Origin: CAYVUI01 sp964454745
Lineage (GTDB): Bacteria; Planctomycetota; Phycisphaerae; Sedimentisphaerales; Anaerohalosphaeraceae
Length of the DNA: 48,703 nt
NCBI GenBank assembly: GCA_964454745.1
Contig: CAYVUI010000013.1
Span: 1 to 48,703 of the forward strand
Direction of reading: 5' to 3'
The position numbers were made by a program, and so were the translations under genes. The notes beneath the pieces were generated by a model. The model was given only the letters and a program-made list of their open reading frames with translations. It searched no databases and was not told the origin of the DNA. Below, in pieces: positions 14,755 to 25,100 of this stretch. Numbering within the stretch: position 1 is the stretch's first letter; each line of letters starts with the position of its first letter.

Positions 14755-16686
14755 TTACGTAGTGCGTTTCCAGATCGAGCAGCTCCGCGGGCCAACCGCG
14801 GGAAACTGGAGGTTGTTCTGTTTGTCCGAACTGACCTGGATGCCGGTGCGGGTTTCGGTCCATTTTGAATCGGTGCCGGCGGACAGTTTCTCGGCCGGGA
14901 GGGTAAGATTTACCTGCTGATCCGAAATATTGAAAATAGCCAGCATATCACCATCAGGGGATTTAAGAATTGCCAGTTCGGGATCAGCATAATAATCGAC
15001 CCAATCGAGTGCGGACTGCTTTGGCGGGAAGGCCTGTTCGAGCAGAGCTTTCCTGTCGCCTTTGAGCTCGGTCATGTTCTCGCTGAGGATGGCCATTGTG
15101 CCCGTCTGGCGGATGAGTTCGAGCCAGAAACGGGCCTCATTGTCAGTCAGGCCAAAGGGGGGATTGTTTACCAGGTCGGGGAAGTGATGTCTGCAATTTT
15201 CAATCTCTGCATTGGAACCGTAATCCCGCACGACGATGCAGTCGGGATCGTTTTGCCACCAGGTGCGGTGCATCCAGTTCCGCCAGACGGTGTGGATGGC
15301 CGCGGCCTTGATGTTGAGGTTTCCGGCGGGCCAGGCTTCGAGATTAACGGGGGCAAACCAGCGGGAAGAAACATCGTTACCGATCCGCATGGCGTCTACG
15401 ATGCCTACGGCGGGCGTCATCGGGCAGCCGCAGCCGAGGATGAACCTGTCGCCGGCGACATCACGGATAACCTTCAGGCCGTCGCGAAGGAGGCTTGCAG
15501 TGGTTTTATCGTGGAATTTTCTTTTGCCAGGCAAGACGGCGTGAAGAAGGAAGTCAATTTTTACATACTCAAAGCCCCACTGGTTAAAGACGCGGTCAAA
15601 GGTTTCGCGAACGAACTCGAGGACTTCGGGCCGGCTCAGGTCGAGGGCAAAGGCCCCGAAGAAGTCGGCCGGGCCGTTTTCGCCCTGCACGAGCCAATCG
15701 GAATGTTCCTTGCAAAGGGTGCTGTGCGCGTCTACGGAGAACGGGGCCAGCCAGAGGCCGGGGACAAAGCCTTTGGATTTGATACCGTCGGCGACGGCCT
15801 TCATGTCATACTCGAATAATTTGCCGGGCTGCCAGTCTCCCCATCCGCGGGGAGATTTCGGTGTGTCGCGGTTCCAGCCGTCGTCAATCTGGATGACACG
15901 GACCTGCTCGCCGAGGCCGCAGGCGTTGATGGCGTCCATGTTGTCCCAAACGGCCTGCTGGGTGACTGTTTCGTAATAATAATACCAACTGCACCAGCCG
16001 GTGGCGGTATCGTTCAGACGGGAGCCAAGGTTTTGGGCGGTCAGGCGGGCGTATTTTTTCATGCCGTCGTTTAGGCTGCCCCCTGCGATCAGTACGAGGT
16101 CCGAGACCTGAAGAGGACGTCCGGGACCAAGGGCGATGCCCTCCCGGTGGACGCAGGCGGACAGGGAATCTCCGCCGCCGTCGGTCAGTTTGCAGTCAAA
16201 ACTGTAAAAGGCGTCCCGGGGATTGGTAAACCCTGCGACCAGAGCGCGGGAGCCGTTTGCCTCGGTAAAGCCGGCCACGGTAAAGGAGGTTTGCTTGGTT
16301 GGAGCGGTAAGCAATGAAGAAAATTCGCACATGCCCTGACCGTTGCCAAGCAGCCTGTCAAAAGGGGATGTACTGCAAAGGCGCGTTGCGGTCAGGGGCC
16401 GGAAGTACTCGATGGGGACCTCTTTTTTGCCAATGTTTTCGAGCATGGAAGTAATGTGCAAATCGCCCTGCCGGGTTTCGAGGATGAGGCTGATTCGCCA
16501 TGAGCCGGGGAGTTGATAGATCAGGACGCTGTCTTTTCTCTCAAATTGCCAGGACGCATCGGGACGGATGGTTTGGTCCCTGGTACCGATTTCGGGCAGG
16601 CATTTCTCAAGAAAAATGTCCTGGTTTTCAAAGGTCAGATCAAACGTATGATCCTCATGGATATCTAACTGCCAATTGTCGTGCAT
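14755..16686 (-). CDS. GH36-type alpha-galactosidase
   Basis: A 643-residue glycoside hydrolase of the GH36/melibiase clan. The beta-sandwich N-terminal domain (about 1-220) precedes a TIM barrel with CSWYYYYE, VIQIDDGWN, GFVPGLWLAPF and the nucleophile motif YVKIDFL (Asp378). The general acid is in MRIGNDVS (Asp438). No secretion signal is visible, so it should act in the cytoplasm on imported oligosaccharides. It would release terminal alpha-galactosyl (or related alpha-linked) residues. It follows the URO-D-like gene by 31 bases and is followed 11 bases later by the amidohydrolase. The family is secure; specificity for galactose over another alpha-sugar is inferred. Confidence 0.85.
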   Translation of the reverse strand: MHDNWQLDIHEDHTFDLTFENQDIFLEKCLPEIGTRDQTIRPDASWQFERKDSVLIYQLPGSWRISLILETRQGDLHITSMLENIGKKEVPIEYFRPLTATRLCSTSPFDRLLGNGQGMCEFSSLLTAPTKQTSFTVAGFTEANGSRALVAGFTNPRDAFYSFDCKLTDGGGDSLSACVHREGIALGPGRPLQVSDLVLIAGGSLNDGMKKYARLTAQNLGSRLNDTATGWCSWYYYYETVTQQAVWDNMDAINACGLGEQVRVIQIDDGWNRDTPKSPRGWGDWQPGKLFEYDMKAVADGIKSKGFVPGLWLAPFSVDAHSTLCKEHSDWLVQGENGPADFFGAFALDLSRPEVLEFVRETFDRVFNQWGFEYVKIDFLLHAVLPGKRKFHDKTTASLLRDGLKVIRDVAGDRFILGCGCPMTPAVGIVDAMRIGNDVSSRWFAPVNLEAWPAGNLNIKAAAIHTVWRNWMHRTWWQNDPDCIVVRDYGSNAEIENCRHHFPDLVNNPPFGLTDNEARFWLELIRQTGTMAILSENMTELKGDRKALLEQAFPPKQSALDWVDYYADPELAILKSPDGDMLAIFNISDQQVNLTLPAEKLSAGTDSKWTETRTGIQVSSDKQNNLQFPAVGPRSCSIWKRTT

Positions 16687-16717
16687 CTGTGTATCGATTC
16701 TTTCTGGTAAAAAATGA

Positions 16718-17812
16718 TTATTTGTATCTGCCCAGTTCGACGGCTTTCTGAAAGACCTGTACGGCGTTTTCAGTGGGGGTATTGTCCTGGAGCATGTGGG
16801 TGGGCGCCATGACGTATCCGCCGCCGGGCTTCATGATTTCGAGTGTTTCTTCCAGGTTCCTGACGGCCTGGTCTACAGTACCATAGGCCAGGGGTCCCGC
16901 GGTGGAAATACTGCCGTGGAAGGTGAGCTTGTCGCCGTAAGTTTCTTTGAGGTACTGCGGAGACATGTTAACCGCCTCAGGCTGGAGGGTATCGACGACG
17001 TGGATGCCGATTTCGATAAAGTCGTCGAAGGCCCAACTGCTCGAACCGCAGCAGTGGATCATAACCGGGATATTGTACTGTTTGGCGAGGTCAGCAAACT
17101 GTTTCTGGATGGGCTTGATGTGCTTTCGGTACATGTCCAGGCTGAGAATCGGGCCGTTTTGCGTACCGAGGTCTTCGCCGATCCAGAGGAGATTGATTTG
17201 GCCCTTAGCCGCTTCGAGGACGCGGGCGGCGATTTCGAGCTGGGTTTTGGATTTCCGGTGGAAGAACTCGAGGCCGGGTTCGTTATCGAGGGCGAGGTCC
17301 ATAAGGACCTGTTCCATGGTGCGGATCATCCCGGTGCTGTTGATGATATCGCCGGTGCCGGGATCGCCGAAAACGAGGCAGTAGTCCTTGTGCTTTTCGC
17401 ACTGGGGCAGGACGGATTCGTAATCAAAATGGTCCGGATCGGGCATGGGCCAGTTTTGGACGGTTTCAAGGTCGGCGTCTTTAAGCGGGAAATCGCAGAA
17501 GTCCCAGTATCCGCCGGATTCATTTTCGATCCAGCGGGTGTGGTAGCCCCAGTATTTGTCAATGTTGCGGTCGGGAATATCGGGGTGGATTTCGGGGCCG
17601 GTGTATTGGAGGGCGATGCTGCGAAAGTCAACGTTGAGCGCTTCGAGCAGGCCGTTGTGATCATCTTCAGCGAGGTTGAAGTGCCTGATGAGCCTGCGGT
17701 AAATGTCTGCATTGGCGCCGGTGTAGTCGATGGGGACACGGTCGGGCTCCTGGTGGGCCAGGGCCGTAAGGACGCGTTCTTTGGGCTTCATTTTTGATTT
17801 GGTTTTCGTCAT
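16718..17812 (-). CDS. Uroporphyrinogen decarboxylase (URO-D)-like protein
   Basis: A 364-residue member of the URO-D/cobamide methyltransferase fold family. The N-terminus KERVLTALAHQEPDRVPID is characteristic, and the VMIHCCGSS segment supplies the His-Cys pair used as zinc ligands in methyltransferase members. True HemE residues for porphyrin binding are not evident. There is no corrinoid protein or heme gene nearby. Such URO-D-like proteins are common in sugar-degradation clusters of Planctomycetota and related phyla, with unknown function. ATG 17812 was chosen: AGGA lies upstream and the alternative TTG at 17818 overlaps the previous stop. It sits between GH78 and GH36 genes. Confidence 0.78.
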   Translation of the reverse strand: MTKTKSKMKPKERVLTALAHQEPDRVPIDYTGANADIYRRLIRHFNLAEDDHNGLLEALNVDFRSIALQYTGPEIHPDIPDRNIDKYWGYHTRWIENESGGYWDFCDFPLKDADLETVQNWPMPDPDHFDYESVLPQCEKHKDYCLVFGDPGTGDIINSTGMIRTMEQVLMDLALDNEPGLEFFHRKSKTQLEIAARVLEAAKGQINLLWIGEDLGTQNGPILSLDMYRKHIKPIQKQFADLAKQYNIPVMIHCCGSSSWAFDDFIEIGIHVVDTLQPEAVNMSPQYLKETYGDKLTFHGSISTAGPLAYGTVDQAVRNLEETLEIMKPGGGYVMAPTHMLQDNTPTENAVQVFQKAVELGRYK

Positions 17813-17814
17813 GT

Positions 17815-20082
17815 TCAATCCTGTTTGATTATTTGTATATCGATCGAATCGGGTTTGTGGAGAATTTTCACCTTTTCATCGGGGGTGTTTGTAAATTCGA
17901 GCTTGAGCATATCCTGTTTGATCGGCAGATGGTAGGTGAAGGCGTCGAACACATTTTTGGCCGGCGGCGCGATGGTGATTTTGTTTTGGGCAAGGCTGGT
18001 AAGATCAATACCGAGCAGGTACCTGGGAATCGCATAGGCGGCCGCCCCGCTCCAGCCGTGGCAGGTGGAGACGGGAATCCAGTCCATTTCATAGGTGGGA
18101 ACGTTGCCGAGGAACGGATGGGGGTAGACCCACTCGGGACTGTCTGGATTGAAGACTTCCCACCAGGTTCGGGCATCGCGGTCGAGCATCGCGCCCCAGT
18201 AGCGTTTGATGTGGCCCATGATGAGGTCGGGCCGTTGGGCATGGTGCAGTGCATCAAAGATGATCAGATAAAAGGACGGGGCATACGGCGGGGGGAATTT
18301 TTCGGGATCGGATATTTTTTCGAGCAGTGCGGGGATTTTTTCTTTGGGTACGAATCGGCCGTATATGGCTGCCATGTTGCCCTGCATGGAGGTATTCTGC
18401 GAGAGTTTGTTCTCGAAGAAGGAATCGCGGTACAGGCCGGTATCCGGGTCGCAGAGCAGGCTGTTGACGGCTTGGGTATTGTTTTGGCGAATCTTTTGGA
18501 ATTCTTCTACCGGTTTGCCGGCCAGGGAGTAGAGTTTTTCGATGTCTTCGAGGTAACGGTTGAAGACGGCATTTAAGATGATGGACTTTCCGAGTTTGTC
18601 GATGCGGTCGCTCCAGTCGAGGAAGGGAGCCCCGTATTTGCCGACCGGGCCGCTGTCGAGGATGTCATCCCTGTCCTTGAAGCTGAGAATGAAGGCATGA
18701 AGTTTTTCGACATACGGCAGGAGGTCTTTTACGGTTTCAAGGTCGGCACAATAGTCGTGGTATTCGCGCAGTGTGGAGACCAGGTGCATGCAGAAGTCGA
18801 GGTGGAAGCATGTGTTCCGCTTGGGGCCGGTGGAATTGAGTGAGCCGTCGGGATTTTGCAGGGCGAAGGCCTGGCGGAGGTTCTTGGCGACGATCTCGGG
18901 ATTGCCGAAGAAGTAATAATTGATTAGGGCCATGACGCGCATGTCGAAGATCCAGAGGGCCTGTTCGCGCCAGGGGCAGTCTTCGTAATGATACGAGGTA
19001 TTCGCACGGAGGGTGTATTTGGATACGTCGAGGATTCGGTTGATTTGGGGGTCTGAGCAGTGGGTTTGGCCGGCGGTGTTGTAGGCGTACCATGTGTTTT
19101 CGATGCTGACGGATTCGACGGTGACATCGCTTTGCAGGGCGATGAATTTGATCATGAGAAAGCGAAATGCGCGCCGTTGGAAGGCCTTCCAAAAACCGTG
19201 GCCGGGATTGCGAACGACATCGAGGCGGTACATATCGAGGGATTCACCGTACCAGACTTCATAGATACAAAAGCCACCGTTGATTTGGATCTGCGGGTAG
19301 CCGACCTTCATTTCGCCGAAGTCATAGGTAATCGACGGCGCGGCGTAATGGGGGCCTTTTTGGACGGTGATGTGACTTGCAGTATACTCGACAGGAAGTT
19401 CATTAAGATCGAGGCTTACCCTGGCAAGGCTGTGGTCCGCGGTGACGATGTGCAGGGGCTGGTGGGTGGTTTTTTCGAGTCGCAGGAGGTCATTTTGGGC
19501 CAGGTTTTGGACGAAATCTTTACTGACCGGGTCGGCGACTTCGACGGCGTTTTGCCATGAGGTGTAGTCAAAGCCGGAATGTTTCCAGTTGTCTTCCCTG
19601 TCGCCGTGGTAGAATTCCTTGTAGGTTCCCCACTTGCTGACCATGGATTGCCCGGAATACACGGGGCTTTGGCGGACCTTCCACTGCTTGTCGGAAACGA
19701 GGATGGCATCTGCTGCGGAGAGTTCACAAAGCAGGCCCGGGCTGCCGTACTCGAAGCCCTGGATGGTTTCGGTGTCTTTGCCGTCGTGGTGGAGGCAGAC
19801 GGTGATGAGATTTTCGCCTTCGTTTAGATCATCCGCAGGGACATCGAGCCGGTCGTAATAATAGAGACCCTGGTACGACATGGCCGGCCCCCTGTCGAGG
19901 TATCGGCCGTTGATCCAGACGATGTACTGGCTTACGGCGGTGATTTTGAGGGACAGTGGTTGTTTGGAATCGAGGGTGAAACGGCGTGCAAAATCTAGGT
20001 ATAAATTGGATACGGTTTGGCAGGATTCCATGGAAATCCATTTCGCCGCGGAGTTTTGCCATACCTGGTTGTCGTTTTTCAT
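17815..20082 (-). CDS. GH78-type alpha-L-rhamnosidase
   Basis: A 755-residue protein with two N-terminal beta domains (about 1-320) and an (alpha/alpha)6 barrel. The diagnostic motif EDCPWREQALW (about residues 367-377) corresponds to the GH78 DCP-RE- signature holding the general acid region; WVYPHPFLGN and DWIPVSTCHGWSGAAAY are later conserved blocks. It should hydrolyse terminal alpha-L-rhamnose. No signal peptide is seen, so it is probably cytoplasmic. ATG 20082 has GTGGA upstream; the GTG at 20094 is a less likely start. It lies 13 bases after the symporter and overlaps the URO-D gene boundary closely. Rhamnose specificity is inferred from family. Confidence 0.82.
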   Translation of the reverse strand: MKNDNQVWQNSAAKWISMESCQTVSNLYLDFARRFTLDSKQPLSLKITAVSQYIVWINGRYLDRGPAMSYQGLYYYDRLDVPADDLNEGENLITVCLHHDGKDTETIQGFEYGSPGLLCELSAADAILVSDKQWKVRQSPVYSGQSMVSKWGTYKEFYHGDREDNWKHSGFDYTSWQNAVEVADPVSKDFVQNLAQNDLLRLEKTTHQPLHIVTADHSLARVSLDLNELPVEYTASHITVQKGPHYAAPSITYDFGEMKVGYPQIQINGGFCIYEVWYGESLDMYRLDVVRNPGHGFWKAFQRRAFRFLMIKFIALQSDVTVESVSIENTWYAYNTAGQTHCSDPQINRILDVSKYTLRANTSYHYEDCPWREQALWIFDMRVMALINYYFFGNPEIVAKNLRQAFALQNPDGSLNSTGPKRNTCFHLDFCMHLVSTLREYHDYCADLETVKDLLPYVEKLHAFILSFKDRDDILDSGPVGKYGAPFLDWSDRIDKLGKSIILNAVFNRYLEDIEKLYSLAGKPVEEFQKIRQNNTQAVNSLLCDPDTGLYRDSFFENKLSQNTSMQGNMAAIYGRFVPKEKIPALLEKISDPEKFPPPYAPSFYLIIFDALHHAQRPDLIMGHIKRYWGAMLDRDARTWWEVFNPDSPEWVYPHPFLGNVPTYEMDWIPVSTCHGWSGAAAYAIPRYLLGIDLTSLAQNKITIAPPAKNVFDAFTYHLPIKQDMLKLEFTNTPDEKVKILHKPDSIDIQIIKQD

Positions 20083-20095
20083 CAGTTTTTCCACT

Positions 20096-22111
20096 TTAAT
20101 CGGTTTCTATTGCTCGTGATTCATCTACCCGGCCGTCGTCCTGAAGGTCGGTGGAGGTTTCCCGGAGCGTTTTAAACAGCTTTTTCAAGTCGATGAAGCC
20201 GGCGATCAGGAACCAGAATACCGTGATTGTACCCACAATTCCGGTTACAAGCAAATTGAACATCCACCATTTTGCCCAGCCCTGCTCGGTAGTAATGCCG
20301 CTAAAACCGAGGACATTGCCTATCATGAAAGCGGCAAACCAGAACACCGTCCAGCCGAAAACGCTCCAGGCCACGAATTTATCGAAACCGGTGTATTCTT
20401 TGTCGATCCCGACGATGCGTTCGATGATGTTCTTTTTCTTCTCGCTGACGACCCGGTGTTCGCCCTCGATGGAGTATTTTCCGCGGTGAAGCATTTTGTC
20501 CATGGAGAATCCGGGCTTGGGCTTCGTCAGGAGAGAAAACAGGATGTACATTGTGACGGCCAGTGCGCAGGACCAGAAGAACATCTGCATCCCGTTTAGC
20601 CAGAAAACATCGGGCAGGCTTTGAATCCATCCTACCTGAGAATAGACGGATTTGATCCTTGGGATCATAAAGGGCCAGAAGATATTGTTAATAAACGTTC
20701 CCAGCACGCCGAGGATGGAACCGGTAATCATGCCGGCCCATGCGCCCGCGGTGGTGCCCCTTTTCCAGTAAAAACCGCCAATGATGACCGAACCGGCCCC
20801 GCCGACATAGATCGTACCGGTGATCGCCCAGTACATGAAGATATATTCCTGAAGCGGGAAGACCATGCTCCAGCACCAGACGAAAACCGCTACAGCAAGA
20901 ATGGACCTTCTGAGCCAGCGGAGGTGCTGCTCGGATTCGAGGGGCCTTTTGCGAAACGGCATGACGACATCCTGGATGAAGATGCTCCCCCAGGAATGGA
21001 GATACGTATCGTCCGTGGAGATCGCAGCCGCGAACATGGCAGCAACGAAAAGACCAAGCACACCCGGGGGAAGGGCCTGCTTTAGTGCAAGGGGGACGGT
21101 AAGCTGATTTTCCACCCCCGGTTCCTGGATGGCGGCCAGGGTATCAGTTACATTCTGAGCCTGCGCAGTAAAGCCGGGATTGTGCATGAGAACATAGGCG
21201 CAGATGGGGATCAGGCTGATGACCATCCAAGTCACCCCGAAACGCCACTGACCGAGTACGCGGGCCATTTTCGCCTCATGAGGGGTACGCGCAGAACAGT
21301 TGTAGCCCTGGGTGCCCTGCCATGCCATGTAGGTGTAGACGACATTGAACGCCCCGATGAGAAAGTACCAGACGTCGAAATCGGGCAGTTCTCCCTGGTC
21401 GAAAGGATTGAGCATGGACCGCCCTTCCGGCGCGGCCGCGAGGGTATCGATAATATCCGACCAGCCGAACTTGACCAGGAGGATGCCGAGCATGACCAGG
21501 AAGATGACGTTGACATACTGGGCCTGGAGGAAATCGGTGACCATAATCGCGATCTGGCCGCCGCGAAAGGTAATCATCAGGGCCAGGCCGAGCATAACCG
21601 CCATGACGATTCCCATGGTGATGTTGAGCTTAAGGAAGCCCAGTTCGACAATATAGATGGGCAGTCCGCAGAAGTAGATGATAAAGCGGGAGGTTACCGC
21701 GGGGAAGATGCCGTAATTGACGACCCCGGCGAAAAAGGCGAGAATGCCGGCAAAGACGCGAAAATTGCGGCTGTAGCGAATCTCGTAGAATTCGGCGATG
21801 GTCATCGCGCGGGTTTCGCGGAAGCGGTAAATGATAAAGCCGCTGATGCTGACGAACATCAGGACCGGGCCCATCATATTGCCCCACCAGGAGGCCCCGA
21901 AACCCGCTTCGTAATTCTGCTGGAATGTGGCGATAATCCCGATAGCTCCAAGGGCGGCAATGCCGTCGGCAAGTGTCAACAGGTATCGACCGGCACAGCG
22001 GTCCGCCGCCAGAAAGCCGGAAACGCCTTTGACGTACTGCTTGGTCTTGATGCCGATCCAGGCCAGGCCGCCGAAGACTACTAAGATGATGAGCCAGTCG
22101 AAAACTCCCAT
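20096..22111 (-). CDS. Sodium:solute symporter (SSS family)
   Basis: A 671-residue membrane protein with roughly 13-14 hydrophobic segments, starting GVFDWLIILVVFGGLAWIG. Family features include LADGIAALGAIGIIATF, the RETRAMTIAEFYE segment, and the AAMFAAAISTDDTYLHSWG block after helix 8 that matches the conserved sodium-site region of SSS transporters. It probably imports a mono- or oligosaccharide, or sugar acid, with sodium. The start ATG 22111 has AAGGGAG six bases upstream and lies 10 bases after the large lipoprotein gene, so the two are co-translated. The substrate is inferred only from the neighbouring GH78/GH36 enzymes. A long hydrophilic loop precedes the last two helices. Confidence 0.88.
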   Translation of the reverse strand: MGVFDWLIILVVFGGLAWIGIKTKQYVKGVSGFLAADRCAGRYLLTLADGIAALGAIGIIATFQQNYEAGFGASWWGNMMGPVLMFVSISGFIIYRFRETRAMTIAEFYEIRYSRNFRVFAGILAFFAGVVNYGIFPAVTSRFIIYFCGLPIYIVELGFLKLNITMGIVMAVMLGLALMITFRGGQIAIMVTDFLQAQYVNVIFLVMLGILLVKFGWSDIIDTLAAAPEGRSMLNPFDQGELPDFDVWYFLIGAFNVVYTYMAWQGTQGYNCSARTPHEAKMARVLGQWRFGVTWMVISLIPICAYVLMHNPGFTAQAQNVTDTLAAIQEPGVENQLTVPLALKQALPPGVLGLFVAAMFAAAISTDDTYLHSWGSIFIQDVVMPFRKRPLESEQHLRWLRRSILAVAVFVWCWSMVFPLQEYIFMYWAITGTIYVGGAGSVIIGGFYWKRGTTAGAWAGMITGSILGVLGTFINNIFWPFMIPRIKSVYSQVGWIQSLPDVFWLNGMQMFFWSCALAVTMYILFSLLTKPKPGFSMDKMLHRGKYSIEGEHRVVSEKKKNIIERIVGIDKEYTGFDKFVAWSVFGWTVFWFAAFMIGNVLGFSGITTEQGWAKWWMFNLLVTGIVGTITVFWFLIAGFIDLKKLFKTLRETSTDLQDDGRVDESRAIETD

Positions 22112-22121
22112 GTGTACTCCC

Positions 22122-25100
22122 TTACTGATGAGGCATTTCGATTGAAATACGCAGGATCAAGCGTCCGTTCTCCCCGGCGGTGTCGTCGATGCCCGCAATG
22201 CACTGAAACCGCGAAGCATTTTGCGGGATATCATACTTATAAACCGCCGGGCTCATCATGCCCAGGCCTTTTTCGTAGACTTTGCCTTTCATCTGTAAAG
22301 GTTTGGGCTCTTTTTTCATCTCATCCGACTGGCGAACTCTTTTATTGATTCCCAGTACGGCATGATCCATCCGGGAATAGACCGGCTGCCGGTCGGAGAG
22401 GTACACTTCGGAGCCGTCCTTTTTGACCAGGCGGGCATTGGCCCAGTCGGCATAATCCCAGAAAACGGCGGTGTTGGCATCATCAACTTCGAGCACCAGC
22501 TTTTCACCCGCAGAGATATCGAGGTCGATTTTTACAGGCTCTTTGGCGATGGTGACAGCTTCGCTTTCAAAAAGGAGCTTGCGAACGGTGTAGTCATGTG
22601 AGACGCCCATCATCGAGGTCGCCCCGGCGTTTTTAAACGCCCGTGCTTTCACAGTACCGCTATGGCTGAGGGTAAAGGGCTTTGTGTATTTCATCGAAGC
22701 CGTGGTCGGTTCGGATCCATCGAGGGTATAGAAGATATCCGCGGAAGGATCGGGACAGTACAGGTACACCTGCTCATTGGTCAGGATAGTATATTTGGCA
22801 GGAGTGACCATTAAAACATTAGGAGTCACGTCCAGAAGTATCGCATAAAGCTGGTAATCATCGGCTGGAGTAAGAACCACGGAATCGCCGTCGAGCTGAT
22901 AATCGGCCTTGCGTTTGAGGGCGCCTTTTTCCTCGATCTCGAAGATTTCAAATTTTTGTCCCGCGGGAGCGGATGTGAGCTGTGGAACGTTGATCTTTAC
23001 TCGATTCGTGTTTTCCACAACCAGGTTCCATCGGCCCGGTTCGATCTCAAACGCTGTAAGCAGGCCCTTTAGCTCCACGGGGCCAAAATCCGCGACCTTT
23101 TGAGATTCAACGCGCAAATAGCCCCTCTTTTGAATCCTTGTTTTGACCTGATCGTCAACCAAAAGCTTGGACTGCGCAACAGCCGGTCCCTGCACCCAGA
23201 ATCCGTAAGGAGCAAGCGTAAGGCTTTTTCCCGCATGTGTCTCGTACGGGCGGGGCTGATTGCTGAAATTCACCACGGCGACCGTACCGGAATCAAAGGT
23301 AGTCTTCTGCACGGCCCGGTCGTCAGTGAGAAACTCATGGGTAAGCATTTTATCGTAAGCGATCTCCTCATGGAGCTTGCAGGTTTCGTGGTAGCTGCGG
23401 AGGAAACGCGAACGGTTTTTGTTCCAGTCATAGCCGATATGGTCCCGCCAGAACAGCGGAACACTGCCGTAGAGGATCGCGAACAGGTCTTTTCGGGCTG
23501 CCAGTTCCGGCGCGGCCTCGTAGAGAAAACCGGGAACGTCGCCCCAGTACCAGGTGCTGGTCGCGCAGTCGTGATAGACAAGCTGCCAGAGCGGAATGCG
23601 CTTTTCATGAGCCATCCCGTACTTGAGGTAAATTTTGGAAATGTCCTCGCGGTTCTGTGCCTTCTGCAGAATGCCGGGGTTCCACTTGCCCACGGAAATC
23701 CACCAGAACGGACCGCTGAGAGCCCCTTCAAAATAATCGACCATATCCATACTCCAGTCGTTTCCGTGCTCGGTGCCGAGGACAACATTGAAAGAGTTGA
23801 CATATTCGTAGACCTCCCGGCGGTACTTCAGATCCTGACGCCGGTCGAAGGTATGATCGGGATGGAAATCCTCGAAGAGGTCAATGGCGTTGGAGACATC
23901 GATGAACCTGCCGTTGAACTTGTATTTTTCGAATCGGCCGGGCATGTAGGTTTTGACGGCCCGCATGGCCATGGACGTGGACCGTGAGTAATACTGCAGG
24001 CCGGTATCGGCGGCGTACCACCCCTTGGCCGGGCCTGCGCCGGGTCTTCTGTGATAGGAGGCTTCTTCGATGTCGTCATAAAACTGCGACGGCTCGCCGG
24101 GGAGAATATCGGAAAAATTGCCGTACTCGTTGGTTACGTATCCAAGCTCATTCATCCATGTAACACTTTCGGTACGCGACAGTGCGTGGTGAACGTTGGA
24201 CATAACCCCGCGGACAATGCCGGCGGTGCGTGCCTGCTGGATAAATTCCCAGGCGTCCATGCTGCCCCAGATAACCGGAGCTCCCTTGAGATAAGCAACC
24301 TGGGGCTTATGTGCCTCTTTCTGTTCAAGGGTAACGGCAAGGCCCTGCTGCTGGGCATATTGGCGGTACATTTTGGCCAGATTGATGTATCCGCCGCCAT
24401 TGGAAAATCGATACGACATTTTACGGGGATACCGGAAGGTATCGAGCGATTCGCGCCACATCATGCCGGGCCACTGATCGCCGTTTTCATCATGAAAGAG
24501 CTTGACGAAAGCATCGCAGGGAGACTCGACCAGCAGCATGTGGCCGTGGCCGGTTTTTGGCTCGACGACGCCGACCCAGGGCATGTCAAGGCTGAGGTTG
24601 CCGTAAACGAGCATTTCCTGGAAATGTTCATTATGATCGTCCTGGTCGACATACAGCCCGGAAGAACGGTTGCAAAAGACCAGTTTCCCATCCTCATACC
24701 CGGATTTGAACGCCGGCGGATACGTGGCAAGGTTCTCAAAACGCTGATCCTTGCTTTCGCTGTCCAGCAGGAAGGTAAGAACCGGTTCCTTTTTATCCAT
24801 AGTTACCTCGCAGGTGTATTCGACCTGCTGGGCGTAATCGTAGAGATCAAGCCTGAAGCTGTTTGGGGTTTTAGATTCCGCACAGGTCAAATAAGCGCGG
24901 GTATCGCTGCCGTCAGCGATGTACTGTTTTCCGGTCGCTTTGTTGTCGAGCTGGTACTGATGCGATGCGGGATCAAATTCCAGCTTCAGGGATGCATTTT
25001 CCAATATGATCTTTTGTTTTTGATTTGCCATTGCCTTGCTCACCGTCTCGGGGATCTCAATTTTTTCAAAACGTATCCAGTCGATCGTAAATTCTCCGGG

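Noticed and set aside
16718..17812. True uroporphyrinogen decarboxylase (hemE)
   Set aside because: The zinc-type HCCG motif and glycan-operon context point to the wider URO-D-like family rather than heme synthesis.
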